Of a DNA stretch of 64,000 bases, positions 1-8,283 are shown one piece after another. Position 1 is the stretch's first letter. Each line of letters starts with the position of its first letter. The notes beneath the pieces were generated by a model that saw nothing but the letters and a program-made list of their open reading frames with translations, ran no database searches and was not told where the DNA came from. Source of the stretch: Ruegeria arenilitoris (lineage in GTDB: Bacteria; Pseudomonadota; Alphaproteobacteria; Rhodobacterales; Rhodobacteraceae); the NCBI RefSeq assembly GCF_013030985.1, contig NZ_WPYP01000007.1, positions 62,001 through 126,000 of the forward strand. The letters are read 5' to 3'. A program made the translations under genes and the position numbers.

Positions 1-2740
1 CAAGTTCTTGGAACAGCTCTCGGTGAGAGCCGTCCTTAAGCACAAAAATATCACCTTCCCGCAATTGGCTGACAGGTATGCAGGCATCTTCTGGTCGTGA
101 GGCATCTCTATTCAAGAGAACCAGGTCAGCATGAGGCGGCAAGAACACGTAAGCTGAATAGTCGTCGAGAATGACAGGAGTTCCACTGACCTTTGAGTCG
201 CCCCCGGAGTTAACGGTTCGATAGATACGTTCGAACAATCCATCAAGGTCGGGGCGCTTCTCTGTCGGCGGGATAAACTCTGATAAATCCTCGCTTAGTG
301 TAGCTTTACCTCTCTTCGGGCTGGGCCACACCAACTGCTCGACTGCCCCGCTGGGCTCACGCCCTTCATTTGAGTGTTCCATAGGCGTGCTGAAAGAACG
401 GACACGCCTACGCACCCCGTCCGTTACTCTGTCGAACCATTCTTCTTGAAAGTCGAACATAAGGTAGGTCAATTTTATTGCGGGAACGATTGTATCGAGC
501 CGGCGCATTGTTTCCGCACCGTGCCAGCCGGGAACAACCAAATGTTCCACGGGCGCAACGCGAAATAGTTCTGGCGCGGTAAGACCCGCACCGTGGAGAC
601 CGTTCCCGTTCAGCAGGGCTGTAGTTTCTTGCGCTTCCTGATGGGATCGGCAGAGGATTGTAACTGGCTTGCCCTCCTTAGCGATCCTTTCACCAAAGAT
701 ATCAGGGGAGAATTCGCCATTCTCGGCGAGCTCGTCGAGTGCGTTTGCGACTCCAATCAAGGATTGATCATAAAGCGCTTCAGCCTTAGCAGCCTTCGAA
801 AGAGCCAAGGCTCGTTCCCGTATTTTAGCAGACGCGGAGCTACCCGGGCGCGGCATCCTCCCCGCATCGGAAAGGAAGTTTCTTAATTGCGGCACAATAG
901 GAGTGAAGTCATCTTCCGGATCATCATGTTGATCTTGCAAGAACCGGTTGATTATAGCCAACGCCGGGTTGGGAATTACCTGAACGCTTCGATCAACGAT
1001 CCAATGATTGTATTGTCGCTTCAATCCGCGCGCCAAAGGATCAATTTGCCTGAAACCTCGTGGTTTCAAAGACCACGGCAGAACTACGTCGTCCTCCATG
1101 ATCAGGGCATCTCGGGGCGGACCAGGTACTTCGGAGATATCCGCTAAACAAAGCATCCGCAGATTTGGAATCTCTCGACCGACGAATTCAGCATTGATCT
1201 CGCGATAGGTCATCGAACCGAAGGCAATCAAATCGAATGCGATCACTCCCGCAGGGGGATTCTCAATCAGGTTTCTTGCAACCATCGCGGACCCGCACGC
1301 GTAGATCATCGCCCGATCAATAACGCTTTGCGTCATGGGTTCTTCGCGCTCGGTTCCGCTTATCCAAGTGGCACCGACTACCTTCGAAATTGCGTCACCG
1401 CGACAATGCAGGGAAGGCAAATAGTTTTCCAGTAAGTTGCGTGGAGCTACGACAAGTACGGCACGCCGGGCATCGCTACGAGGCCGCCCTTTTAGAAGAA
1501 AATGTAATGGGTCGATAGAATGGTGTTGCTGCCACGCTGAAACGACAGAACCGTTCGACAAGGTTTTGTAGTCTTGCCGAGGAGATACCTCCATGCAGTT
1601 CACCAGGTTATCAGGCAGGTATAGCCGGCCAGATGAACTCACTTCCACAACGATCTTTTCTTCACCTGCGATGACTTGTCGCCCTAAGTATCGCACACGC
1701 TCCGGACGCTGGCCGAAGTTTAGCAGATTGAGGATTGTACCCTCTTGCCATCTTCCATTCGTACCGGTCTGTGCATTTTCTCGCATTGCGGCAAGTGTGA
1801 CTGCCCCGACTACAGGTGCGAGAAAGACTTCTGCGTCTCGCAGAGTAATATGGTCGTTTTGCGAGCTTTCAAGCACAGCTTGTGCATTTCCGACGACATA
1901 CTGGCCGAAGCGATCCAGCATCATTCCGCCTGCTGTGAGATATGAGCTTTCCAAATGGGGAATTCGTTGCTGCAAGCTACTTAAATGGGGAAGGCCATAT
2001 GCTTGTTCTTCAACAGTGGCGTAGGCCCATTCAATGACATAGAGATCATCGAGAAGCCCTAATATTCCGATGCCATCCGGTATGACGTCATCAGTTTCCG
2101 CGAGATAAACGAGCGCAGCCCGAGCAAAGCCGGACCCAACACCTTCTCCCCCGGCCGCTTCGATCAATGCTTCCAACTTCTGATCAAAATCGGTGATATC
2201 CGTGATGATCTTCAGGCCTCGAATAGTCTCGACTTGCGTGGATGCCTTGTTGGCGATTTCCCTGGCACATCGCGTGTCATTCTCAGCAGTTCTGAACACA
2301 GTCTGCTGGATGGAGTGCATTTCTTCTTTTGTGATGGCGCTGTATATCCACCCGCCTTCGAAATTCATCCCCAGCTGATCAAGTGCTCGATCCTGAACCC
2401 AGTTCAATTCGCGCAGTCTTTCTTCTTCATGCCAGGACTTCCGGGATTGGTTGAGGAAATAAAGAGCAGAAAGCGCTTCACGGGCCGTTCCATCTCCTTC
2501 TATCGCTTTGCGTCTGAAAGTCGCGGCAAGGCGCAACCATCCAAGGATTTGATAGCCGTTGCTCGTTGGCAGTTCAGCAAATGCCTCTAAGCATGCAGAC
2601 ATGCCCGGCAGGATACTCTCCCATCCATTTATCTTGTTCCCGATTGACTTGGAAATCTTGTCAATCTCGATGTTGATTGCCTCAATACGATTTCTTGGCG
2701 GATAGTCGCATTCAAATTGGCCAAAGGGGCCGGAATTCAC
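1..2740 (-). CDS. Large DUF1232-containing protein, possibly DrmE-like (partial, C-terminus off window)
   Basis: The minus-strand frame stays open from a GTG at 2740 to the left edge, giving at least 913 codons with no stop. The GTG follows an AGAGGTG ribosome site, and a TAG lies two codons upstream in frame, so the start is well fixed. Residues of about 205-243 read like a DUF1232/YkvA segment (IPDGIGILGLLDD, then YVIEWA). The second half alternates hydrophobic strands with loops (AVLVVAPRN, GKPVTILCRSHQEA) and suggests a helicase- or nuclease-like fold, but I see no Walker A. Large proteins of this build, such as the DISARM factor DrmE, occur beside 5mC methyltransferases in phage-defence loci. 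The resemblance to DrmE is from memory and not tested. The gene is divergent from the methyltransferase and clearly lower in GC than the core genes. Confidence 0.6.
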   Translation of the reverse strand, partial: MNSGPFGQFECDYPPRNRIEAINIEIDKISKSIGNKINGWESILPGMSACLEAFAELPTSNGYQILGWLRLAATFRRKAIEGDGTAREALSALYFLNQSRKSWHEEERLRELNWVQDRALDQLGMNFEGGWIYSAITKEEMHSIQQTVFRTAENDTRCAREIANKASTQVETIRGLKIITDITDFDQKLEALIEAAGGEGVGSGFARAALVYLAETDDVIPDGIGILGLLDDLYVIEWAYATVEEQAYGLPHLSSLQQRIPHLESSYLTAGGMMLDRFGQYVVGNAQAVLESSQNDHITLRDAEVFLAPVVGAVTLAAMRENAQTGTNGRWQEGTILNLLNFGQRPERVRYLGRQVIAGEEKIVVEVSSSGRLYLPDNLVNCMEVSPRQDYKTLSNGSVVSAWQQHHSIDPLHFLLKGRPRSDARRAVLVVAPRNLLENYLPSLHCRGDAISKVVGATWISGTEREEPMTQSVIDRAMIYACGSAMVARNLIENPPAGVIAFDLIAFGSMTYREINAEFVGREIPNLRMLCLADISEVPGPPRDALIMEDDVVLPWSLKPRGFRQIDPLARGLKRQYNHWIVDRSVQVIPNPALAIINRFLQDQHDDPEDDFTPIVPQLRNFLSDAGRMPRPGSSASAKIRERALALSKAAKAEALYDQSLIGVANALDELAENGEFSPDIFGERIAKEGKPVTILCRSHQEAQETTALLNGNGLHGAGLTAPELFRVAPVEHLVVPGWHGAETMRRLDTIVPAIKLTYLMFDFQEEWFDRVTDGVRRRVRSFSTPMEHSNEGREPSGAVEQLVWPSPKRGKATLSEDLSEFIPPTEKRPDLDGLFERIYRTVNSGGDSKVSGTPVILDDYSAYVFLPPHADLVLLNRDASRPEDACIPVSQLREGDIFVLKDGSHRELFQEL

Positions 2741-3174
2741 TTTCTACACCTCTCTGAAAAGACTGTTCACTTGCGTAATCGCGCCGATGCCAGCATGTTC
2801 AGCCTACCTACTCACCAGCAACTCTAAGCACCGCTGCGGAAAAGTCGATCACTTTCTGATTGCAGAAACTCTTCCCACAATTCATCGTCGTGAAAGCACA
2901 TTTCAGATGTTTCTTTGTTAGTTCTCTGAAGGTTATTCTCCAGAAGCCAACTTCTCAAAGCAGACAACCCCACTAACCACTCGAGGATTGGTCTCCAAGC
3001 TGTTCAATGATCCGAGGAGACCGACGGTCTGTCCAATTACTTTGTTTGCAAGTGTGTGCGTATCGCATCATCCTGCTCGCCATTTTCTTGAAAACCTCGA
3101 TCAACCCCCTATGGTAGCGCGAAACAGTTTGCATTGAGCTATTGGCAATCAAACGACCAAAGGGAGGGCCCCGG
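2741..3174. promoter_or_regulatory. Divergent intergenic region between the DUF1232 protein and the methyltransferase
   Basis: About 430 AT-rich bases separate two divergent genes, so promoters for both must lie here. I see no convincing ORF: an 83-codon minus-strand frame at 2973-3224 runs into the methyltransferase 5' end and has no recognisable product. I found no controller-protein gene or clear operator repeats. Confidence 0.4.
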
Positions 3175-4326
3175 TTGGACGGAGGAAACAACCTACATCG
3201 GGTCCTTGTGGACACGTCTACCAATCAACTACAGGCAGTGGATTTGTTCTGCGGTGCTGGAGGGTTTTCCCTGGCAGCCTACAATGCTGGGTTCCATGTG
3301 GAATTTGCGGTTGAGAACGACAAGTTTGCCGTCGACACGTACCGGGAAAACTTCAACACGAAACTACAGTTAAAAACGACTCTTTATGACGACAGCATCA
3401 ATGAACTGAAGCCTAAACGTCTTGTAAAAAAGCACTTCTCCGAAACCGGATGCGATATCGTTCTTGGAGGCCCACCATGTCAGGGTTTCTCCACTCATCG
3501 CATCAATGATGCCGGGGTTGACGACCCAAGAAACAAGCTCATCCTCAGTTACTTCAATTTCGTCGAAACTCTACGCCCCCGTGCGTTCCTTATGGAGAAC
3601 GTTCCCGGGATTTTGTGGCCGCGACACGAAAAGTTCCTGGAGGAATTCAACTCAAGAGCCGAGAAAGCTGGCTACAAAGTTTTCCCTCCTGCTATTTTGG
3701 ATGCAAGAGACTTTGGTGTTCCTCAAAGACGAAAGCGTGTGTTCATATTAGGGACACGAAATGACCTTTCAGCGTCCGCGCTCTTATGGCCTCCCGCTCC
3801 AAGTCACTCCAATTGCGACGACGGCCTGTCTCCGTGGGTAAGCTGTAAGAAGGTGTTCCGAGCAGCGCCTAACCAAGACCCCAATGACATACACATGAAA
3901 CATGGGCGTGAATTGGTCGAAGCGTTTCGAAACACACCTCCCAACGGCGGTTCGCGCAAGGACTCGGGTAGGATACTGCCTTGCCACGAGAAACACGACG
4001 GTCATAAAGACGTTTATGGAAGAATTGACCCGGGTCAACCTGGCCCGACGATGACAACTGCCTGCATCAACCCATCCAAAGGGCGGTTTGTTCACCCGAC
4101 AGAGCATCATGGAATCACTGTTCGGCAAGCAGCTCGAATGCAAACGTTTCCTGATAATTTTGTCTTTTCGGGTGGCCTCACTGCCGCGGGCCGTCAGATA
4201 GGCAACGCCGTCCCGGTAGACCTCGGAACGGCGCTTTTGAAACCGATCTCCGAATGGCTTTCCAGTTTGGACGCATCCGTTGATTGTACCTTCGAGCCTC
4301 AGCCTATCCTTGAGTCCGAAGAATAA
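3175..4326 (+). CDS. dcm: DNA (cytosine-5) methyltransferase
   Basis: This enzyme transfers a methyl group from S-adenosylmethionine to C5 of cytosine in a specific DNA sequence. All main motifs are present in order: motif I DLFCGAGGFS, motif IV GGPPCQGFS with the catalytic Cys codon at 3478, motif VI MENVPG, motif VIII QRRKRVFILG, and the C-terminal RQAARMQTFPDNF and RQIGNAVPVDLG motifs. The variable target-recognition region between VIII and IX is compact. The frame opens at a TTG at 3142; I prefer the TTG at 3175 because GGGAGGG lies six bases before it. A GTG at 3208 is also possible. Gene vsr follows after 45 bases. The DUF1232 gene is divergent. The sequence target cannot be read from the protein. 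Confidence 0.93.
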   Translation: MDGGNNLHRVLVDTSTNQLQAVDLFCGAGGFSLAAYNAGFHVEFAVENDKFAVDTYRENFNTKLQLKTTLYDDSINELKPKRLVKKHFSETGCDIVLGGPPCQGFSTHRINDAGVDDPRNKLILSYFNFVETLRPRAFLMENVPGILWPRHEKFLEEFNSRAEKAGYKVFPPAILDARDFGVPQRRKRVFILGTRNDLSASALLWPPAPSHSNCDDGLSPWVSCKKVFRAAPNQDPNDIHMKHGRELVEAFRNTPPNGGSRKDSGRILPCHEKHDGHKDVYGRIDPGQPGPTMTTACINPSKGRFVHPTEHHGITVRQAARMQTFPDNFVFSGGLTAAGRQIGNAVPVDLGTALLKPISEWLSSLDASVDCTFEPQPILESEE

Positions 4327-4371
4327 GTGAGAAAACGTCTCTCCCCAATTGGGAAACGACCCTTTTGAGAT

Positions 4372-4803
4372 ATGGTTAAAGCGAAACCCGAATTTCAGGA
4401 GCCAATTGACCCTCAGCGGTCCAAGATGATGGCGTCAATTGGGCAACAGGGGACGAAACCAGAGATGATAGTTCGCCGCCTTTGCCACTCACTTGGGTAT
4501 CGGTATCGGCTTCATGTTAAAACTCTACCTGGATCTCCTGATCTTGTGTTCCCCCGATGCAAGAAGATCATATTCGTACATGGCTGCTTCTGGCATAGAC
4601 ACGAAAACTGCTCTCGAACAACCACGCCCAAAACAAGAGCCGCGTTTTGGGAGAAAAAATTTGCCGACAATGTTAGGCGTGATGAACAGCAAATTTCGCA
4701 GCTTGGCGCTCTTGGTTGGCAAGTTCTGATAGTCTGGGAGTGCGAAACAAAAGAACAAATCTCGCTAAAAGAAAAGCTGATTAGATTTCTCGCCGGGAAA
4801 TGA
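4372..4803 (+). CDS. vsr: Very short patch repair (Vsr) endonuclease
   Basis: Vsr nicks DNA 5' of the T in T:G mismatches that arise when 5-methylcytosine deaminates, which starts short-patch repair. The 143-residue product has the family length and motifs: TKPEMIVRRL near the N-terminus, the metal-binding Asp57 in SPDLVFP, and IIFVHGCFWHRHENC with His70 and His75. The C-terminal half carries GWQVLIVWECE. It sits 45 bases after the C5-methyltransferase on the same strand, the usual pairing, so it probably guards the same methylated sites. Some vsr-like genes beside phage-type methyltransferases may instead act as restriction nucleases; the sequence does not decide this. Confidence 0.93.
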   Translation: MVKAKPEFQEPIDPQRSKMMASIGQQGTKPEMIVRRLCHSLGYRYRLHVKTLPGSPDLVFPRCKKIIFVHGCFWHRHENCSRTTTPKTRAAFWEKKFADNVRRDEQQISQLGALGWQVLIVWECETKEQISLKEKLIRFLAGK

Positions 4804-4944
4804 CAGTCTGCACCGACGGTCAGTGATGTTTCAATTGAGAAGCAAGACACTTTTCTCCAATGCCCTCCTTCCTTTGGTCACCCTTAACGATACTCGGCGG
4901 TTCCTATGCGTGACATCGAAAACCGCTTCGCATAGCCTGGCACC

Positions 4945-5775
4945 ATGAGTGGTGAGGAATGGTCAGATTGGGAAAATGACGCCATTGTGGCGGATTACTT
5001 TTCCATGCTCACGGATGAGTTGTCGGGCGCGAGATACAACAAAGCGGCTCACAACCGTGCCCTGCAAGAGTTGATTGGGCGCTCCAAAGGGTCGATCGAA
5101 TTCAAACACCAAAACATCTCAGCGGTCCTTAAGGGGCTGGGTGAAACTTGGATTATCGGATATAAGCCCGCATTCAATTTTCAGAAATCCCTGGAGGATG
5201 CCGTTGCTCGGCATCTCCAGCAGCATGGTGGCTGGCTGACCCCGAGCCACACTCCCAAAATGAAAGCATCCGAGCCTCCGAGGGCTATCTGGATTGAGAC
5301 CCCACCCACCATGCAGAACACGCCGCCACCGGACGAATTGGAGCAAATGCAAGCCGTGGCCAGGAAATTCGATGTGGCGGGGCGAGATGAGAGGAACAGA
5401 TCTCTGGGCAAGGCTGGGGAAGAGCGCGTCCTTCATCATGAACGCGCCATTCTGACCAGTGTAGGCCGACAAGACCTCGCCAATAAAGTGCGGTGGGTCA
5501 GCCAGGAGGATGGCGATGGTGCCGGATATGACATTTCGAGCTTCACACCCGAAGGGAATGATCGCTTAATCGAGGTAAAGACAACCAACGGCTGGGAGCG
5601 CACACCATTTCACATTTCCAGAAACGAATTGGCGGTCGCAGAGGAGAATCGCGACCGCTGGATTCTTTTCAGACTCTGGAATTTCTCGCGGAACCCGAGG
5701 GCATTCGAATTGCGTCCTCCCTTGGGTGCTCATGTCGAACTCACGGCCACGAGCTTTCGCGCCAGCTTTCACTAA
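4945..5775 (+). CDS. DUF3883 domain protein, putative PD-(D/E)xK-type nuclease
   Basis: This 276-residue protein ends in a DUF3883 domain from about residue 155: GKAGEERVL, GYDISSF with Asp196, IEVKTT with Glu210 and Lys212, then FHISRNELAVA. Glu160, Asp196, Glu210 and Lys212 fit the acidic-acidic-x-Lys pattern of PD-(D/E)xK nucleases, so a DNA-cleaving role is plausible. The N-terminal 90 residues (EEWSDWENDAIVADYF...) form a separate helical domain seen in many proteins of unknown function. The gene lies 141 bases after vsr on the same strand and ends the island before tRNA-Phe. It could be the effector paired with the methyltransferase; function is inferred only. Confidence 0.8.
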   Translation: MSGEEWSDWENDAIVADYFSMLTDELSGARYNKAAHNRALQELIGRSKGSIEFKHQNISAVLKGLGETWIIGYKPAFNFQKSLEDAVARHLQQHGGWLTPSHTPKMKASEPPRAIWIETPPTMQNTPPPDELEQMQAVARKFDVAGRDERNRSLGKAGEERVLHHERAILTSVGRQDLANKVRWVSQEDGDGAGYDISSFTPEGNDRLIEVKTTNGWERTPFHISRNELAVAEENRDRWILFRLWNFSRNPRAFELRPPLGAHVELTATSFRASFH

Positions 5776-5911
5776 GACTCACATTGGGGTGCGGATGATC
5801 AGCAGGAGAGTCTGTCCTATGGCTGCGTGCCGCGCCGTCAGCGAGCACCTATTTCTCGGCTTCATTGGGTAGATAGAATGGTATCTTAGCATTGGCTAAG
5901 AGAACTCACGC

Positions 5912-5943
5912 GGAGCAAATTGTGGAGCAAATTGTGGAGCAAA
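5912..5943. repeat. 12-bp tandem direct repeat (2.7 copies) near tRNA-Phe
   Basis: The unit GGAGCAAATTGT occurs at 5912-5923 and 5924-5935, followed by GGAGCAAA at 5936-5943. It lies about 90 bases outside the 3' end of tRNA-Phe, on the island side. Short direct repeats at this place often are arm-type binding sites for a tyrosine integrase, but no integrase gene is in the window. Confidence 0.75.
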
Positions 5944-5992
5944 GCACGCTTTCCTGCACCCGATTAACGGGAGCGTTGGAAGTTTTTCCGTT

Positions 5993-6023
5993 AAAAAACA
6001 GAAAGTTATTGTGACTTTCCTGT
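5993..6023 (-). terminator. Rho-independent terminator of tRNA-Phe
   Basis: Read on the minus strand, an imperfect stem (ACAGGAAAGT pairing with ACTTTCTGT, one bulged base, loop of about seven bases) is followed directly by a run of six T. It lies just downstream of the tRNA-Phe 3' end. Confidence 0.7.
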
Positions 6024-6031
6024 AGAAAAAA

Positions 6032-6106
6032 TGGTGCCCGGGGGCGGAATCGAACCACCGACACGAGGATTTTCAATCCACTGCTCTACCCCTGAGCTAC
6101 CCGGGC
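6032..6106 (-). tRNA. tRNA-Phe (GAA)
   Basis: The 75-nt gene folds as a cloverleaf on the minus strand: acceptor stem GCCCGGG/CCCGGGC, D-arm GCTC...GAGC, anticodon loop TTGAAAA with anticodon GAA, T-loop TTCGATT and an encoded ACCA end. The second anticodon-stem pair is a U-U mismatch. Its 3' end points to the accessory block at 1-6030, the orientation expected if it served as an integration site. Confidence 0.96.
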
Positions 6107-6185
6107 ACGGGAACGATGTTTATCGTTGGGTGGAGGCCTTCTATGACTTGCTACAGGCAGTGTCCAGAGGCTTTTTTACATTTTT

Positions 6186-6368
6186 TCAATGTGGGCGCGA
6201 TTGCTCTGTTTCGCTCTCAGAAACCTCCGCATCCAGGTCCTCTTCCCGCTGCGACGGGACTGCGTAGGACCCGTTCAGCCATTTGGCCAAATCGATGTCA
6301 GCACAGCGTTTGGAACAGAACGGGCGGAACTTTACCACCGTGTCTTCGCCGCAGATCGGGCAGCTCAT
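6186..6368 (-). CDS. yacG: DNA gyrase inhibitor YacG
   Basis: A 60-residue zinc protein. Four cysteines form the zinc knuckle: Cys3 and Cys6 (CPIC) and Cys18 and Cys22 (CSKRC). They are followed by the family signature ADIDLAKWLNGSYAVP and an acidic tail. E. coli YacG binds GyrB and blocks DNA binding by gyrase. The start codon overlaps the stop of the RNase E/G-like gene by four bases, so the two are translationally coupled. This is the last gene of a four-gene group (infA, maf, RNase E/G, yacG) commonly seen in Rhodobacterales. Confidence 0.93.
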   Translation of the reverse strand: MSCPICGEDTVVKFRPFCSKRCADIDLAKWLNGSYAVPSQREEDLDAEVSESETEQSRPH

Positions 6369-7387
6369 TTCAGCACCTCTGTCAGAGGGATGCGACCACG
6401 TTTGCGCTGTAGTTCATAGTGACCCAAAGGGGTCCAACCGGCCAGAGTCGTCTCGATCCCATCCGCCTTGAACGCAGCACGCAGAGCCGACTCAAACCCG
6501 CGGCGGTCCTTTTTGGGCATCGGAGCCAGATCCACAGTGATTTGCCCGCCAAGGCCGCGCACGCGCAGCGCACGGGCAAGCGCCTTGGCGCAGGCGAAAT
6601 TGGCCTTGGTTCCGGCCGCCAGAGACGTATCGGACCCGGTGTTCACATCCACAGCGACCAGAGCGCGCGTGGGCTGGATAAAGAGGTGCCCTCCGCCCAG
6701 TAGCGGCTCGGAAATCCCGCGCACCACGTCCAGCGCATCGAGCACGCCCTGCTCCTCGAACCCTCCCGCCTGTGTTACGACCTCCGCCGGGTCGGTCCAG
6801 TCGCGCCAGGCCAGTACGTGCGGGCCGTCGCCTTCGAGCAGCAGCTCGGGCTCAGTCCCCGGATCGTTCAGAACCTGATCGGCATGGGCCAGCATGGCGC
6901 TGATGTCTTCGGCAATCTCGCCGGCATCCTCGCCCGAACAGCATGACCTCAGGATCAGGCCATAGTCGCTGCACTCCATGCATTCATGCGCAATCTCGAG
7001 CAGGCGGTCGCGCTCGTCCTCGTCCCGAATGGAGCGCGAGATATTCAGGCCCGGCGCGTCTGGCGTGACAATCGCATAGCGGCTTTTGAACAGGATGCGG
7101 TCGGTCACCGGCAGCGCCTTGCCCGGTTCGGCATAACCTGACACCTGCACCAGCATCAGGGCACCGGGCGCAAGCCCCTTAACTTGGCGCAGAAAGGCCG
7201 GACCATCGGGTGTTGTCAGGAACATGCCACCCTGCCCTTTCACAGGGCGGTCGGCACGGGCGCGATAGATCGTACCCGGCGCGGGCGCGTCTGCGGCAAT
7301 CAGGAAATCATCCAGTTTCCCGTCTACCATCAAAGCAGCGGCTTCGCGGTTGTCGATATGGTCCAGAACGATGGTGCGACCCTTCAT
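6365..7387 (-). CDS. Short ribonuclease E/G-family protein
   Basis: The product is 340 residues, much shorter than RNase G (about 490) or RNase E. An N-terminal OB/S1-like part is visible ([31 protein letters not shown]). The catalytic DNase I-like part keeps both metal-binding aspartates, in [12 protein letters not shown] and [11 protein letters not shown]. The C-terminal zinc-link CPxC and small domain of RNase E/G are missing, so it may not form the usual tetramer. It overlaps maf upstream and yacG downstream by four bases each. The family cleaves single-stranded RNA near 5' ends; activity of this short form is unproven, though conserved catalytic residues favour a working enzyme. Confidence 0.85.
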   Translation of the reverse strand: MKGRTIVLDHIDNREAAALMVDGKLDDFLIAADAPAPGTIYRARADRPVKGQGGMFLTTPDGPAFLRQVKGLAPGALMLVQVSGYAEPGKALPVTDRILFKSRYAIVTPDAPGLNISRSIRDEDERDRLLEIAHECMECSDYGLILRSCCSGEDAGEIAEDISAMLAHADQVLNDPGTEPELLLEGDGPHVLAWRDWTDPAEVVTQAGGFEEQGVLDALDVVRGISEPLLGGGHLFIQPTRALVAVDVNTGSDTSLAAGTKANFACAKALARALRVRGLGGQITVDLAPMPKKDRRGFESALRAAFKADGIETTLAGWTPLGHYELQRKRGRIPLTEVLK

Positions 7388-7962
7388 GATGCCTCACGAT
7401 ACAAGGGATAGCCGATGCCCTGCAAAAGGGCGGCGGTCTCAGACAGGGGCAGGCCCACGATGCCGGTGAACGAGCCCGAAATCCACGGGATAAACGCGCC
7501 AGCCGGGCCTTGAATGGCGTAAGCGCCTGCCTTGCCCTGCCAATCTCCGGTGGCCAGATATGCGTTGATCTCAACATCCGACAGGCGCTTGACCTTGACC
7601 TGAGAGACCACGTCGCGTTGCAGCACCCGATCCCCGCGCCGTACGGCAACCGAAGTGATCACGCGGTGCCGCCGACCGGACAGGGCGTGCAGGAATTCGG
7701 CCGCCTGACCCGCGTCTTCGGGTTTGCCCAGAATGCGACGGCCCAGCGCGACGGTTGTGTCGGCGCACAGGGTAACATCGTCGCTATCCGCCTGAACTGC
7801 CTGCACTTTTGCCCGCGTGATGCGGCTGCAATAGGGCACGGGCAGCTCGCCCTTCAAAGGCGTTTCATCGATATCAGGGGCGCGGATTGCATCGGGCTGC
7901 ACGCCAAGCTGGGACAGCAGGTCCAGCCGCCTGGGGCTGCCCGATCCTAAGATAAACGCCAT
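7384..7962 (-). CDS. maf: Maf-family nucleoside triphosphate pyrophosphatase
   Basis: This 192-residue enzyme should hydrolyse non-canonical or modified NTPs to NMP and pyrophosphate, cleaning the nucleotide pool. The N-terminal [18 protein letters not shown] is the Maf signature; [25 protein letters not shown] and [12 protein letters not shown] follow in the expected order. DTTV carries the catalytic Asp. [15 protein letters not shown] and [12 protein letters not shown] near the end are also diagnostic. It starts 11 bases after infA and overlaps the RNase E/G-like gene, which supports an operon. Assignment to the YhdE (dTTP/UTP) or YceF subgroup is not made here. Confidence 0.94.
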   Translation of the reverse strand: MAFILGSGSPRRLDLLSQLGVQPDAIRAPDIDETPLKGELPVPYCSRITRAKVQAVQADSDDVTLCADTTVALGRRILGKPEDAGQAAEFLHALSGRRHRVITSVAVRRGDRVLQRDVVSQVKVKRLSDVEINAYLATGDWQGKAGAYAIQGPAGAFIPWISGSFTGIVGLPLSETAALLQGIGYPLYREAS

Positions 7963-7973
7963 TGCGGCAGGCG

Positions 7974-8192
7974 TTACTTGAAGCGGTAGTTGATCCGACC
8001 CTTGGTCAGATCATAAGGGGTCATCTCGACCTGAACCTTGTCGCCGGCCAGAACACGGATGCGGTTCTTGCGCATCTTGCCTGCCGTATGTGCGATGATC
8101 TCATGGCCGTTTTCCAGCTCGACCCGAAACGTCGCATTAGGCAGGAGTTCCTTCACGACACCGGGAAATTCGAGCGTATCTTCCTTGGCCAT
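7974..8192 (-). CDS. infA: Translation initiation factor IF-1
   Basis: IF-1 is a 72-residue OB-fold protein that occupies the ribosomal A site during initiation. The sequence [20 protein letters not shown], then [17 protein letters not shown]-type and [23 protein letters not shown] is typical of the family. The frame is open a further eight codons upstream to 8216, but the ATG at 8192 has a GGAGA site at the right distance and matches the normal N-terminus. It is the first gene of the infA-maf-RNase E/G-yacG group; its promoter should lie in the 90 AT-richer bases between it and the nitrilase gene. Confidence 0.97.
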   Translation of the reverse strand: MAKEDTLEFPGVVKELLPNATFRVELENGHEIIAHTAGKMRKNRIRVLAGDKVQVEMTPYDLTKGRINYRFK

Positions 8193-8283
8193 GTTGTCTC
8201 CATCATTACATTGCACCCGCAGAATCTACGGGGATGTGGGCTTAAATGAGCCCATTTTAGCCCTATTTCAAGGGCGGAATCAC

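Noticed and set aside
5912-5943. Possible start of a CRISPR array
   Set aside because: The 12-bp units are adjacent with no spacers, so they are a simple tandem repeat.
6031-6267. 78-codon plus-strand frame across tRNA-Phe
   Set aside because: It overlaps the tRNA on the opposite strand and the yacG region; its start lies in the tRNA 3' end.
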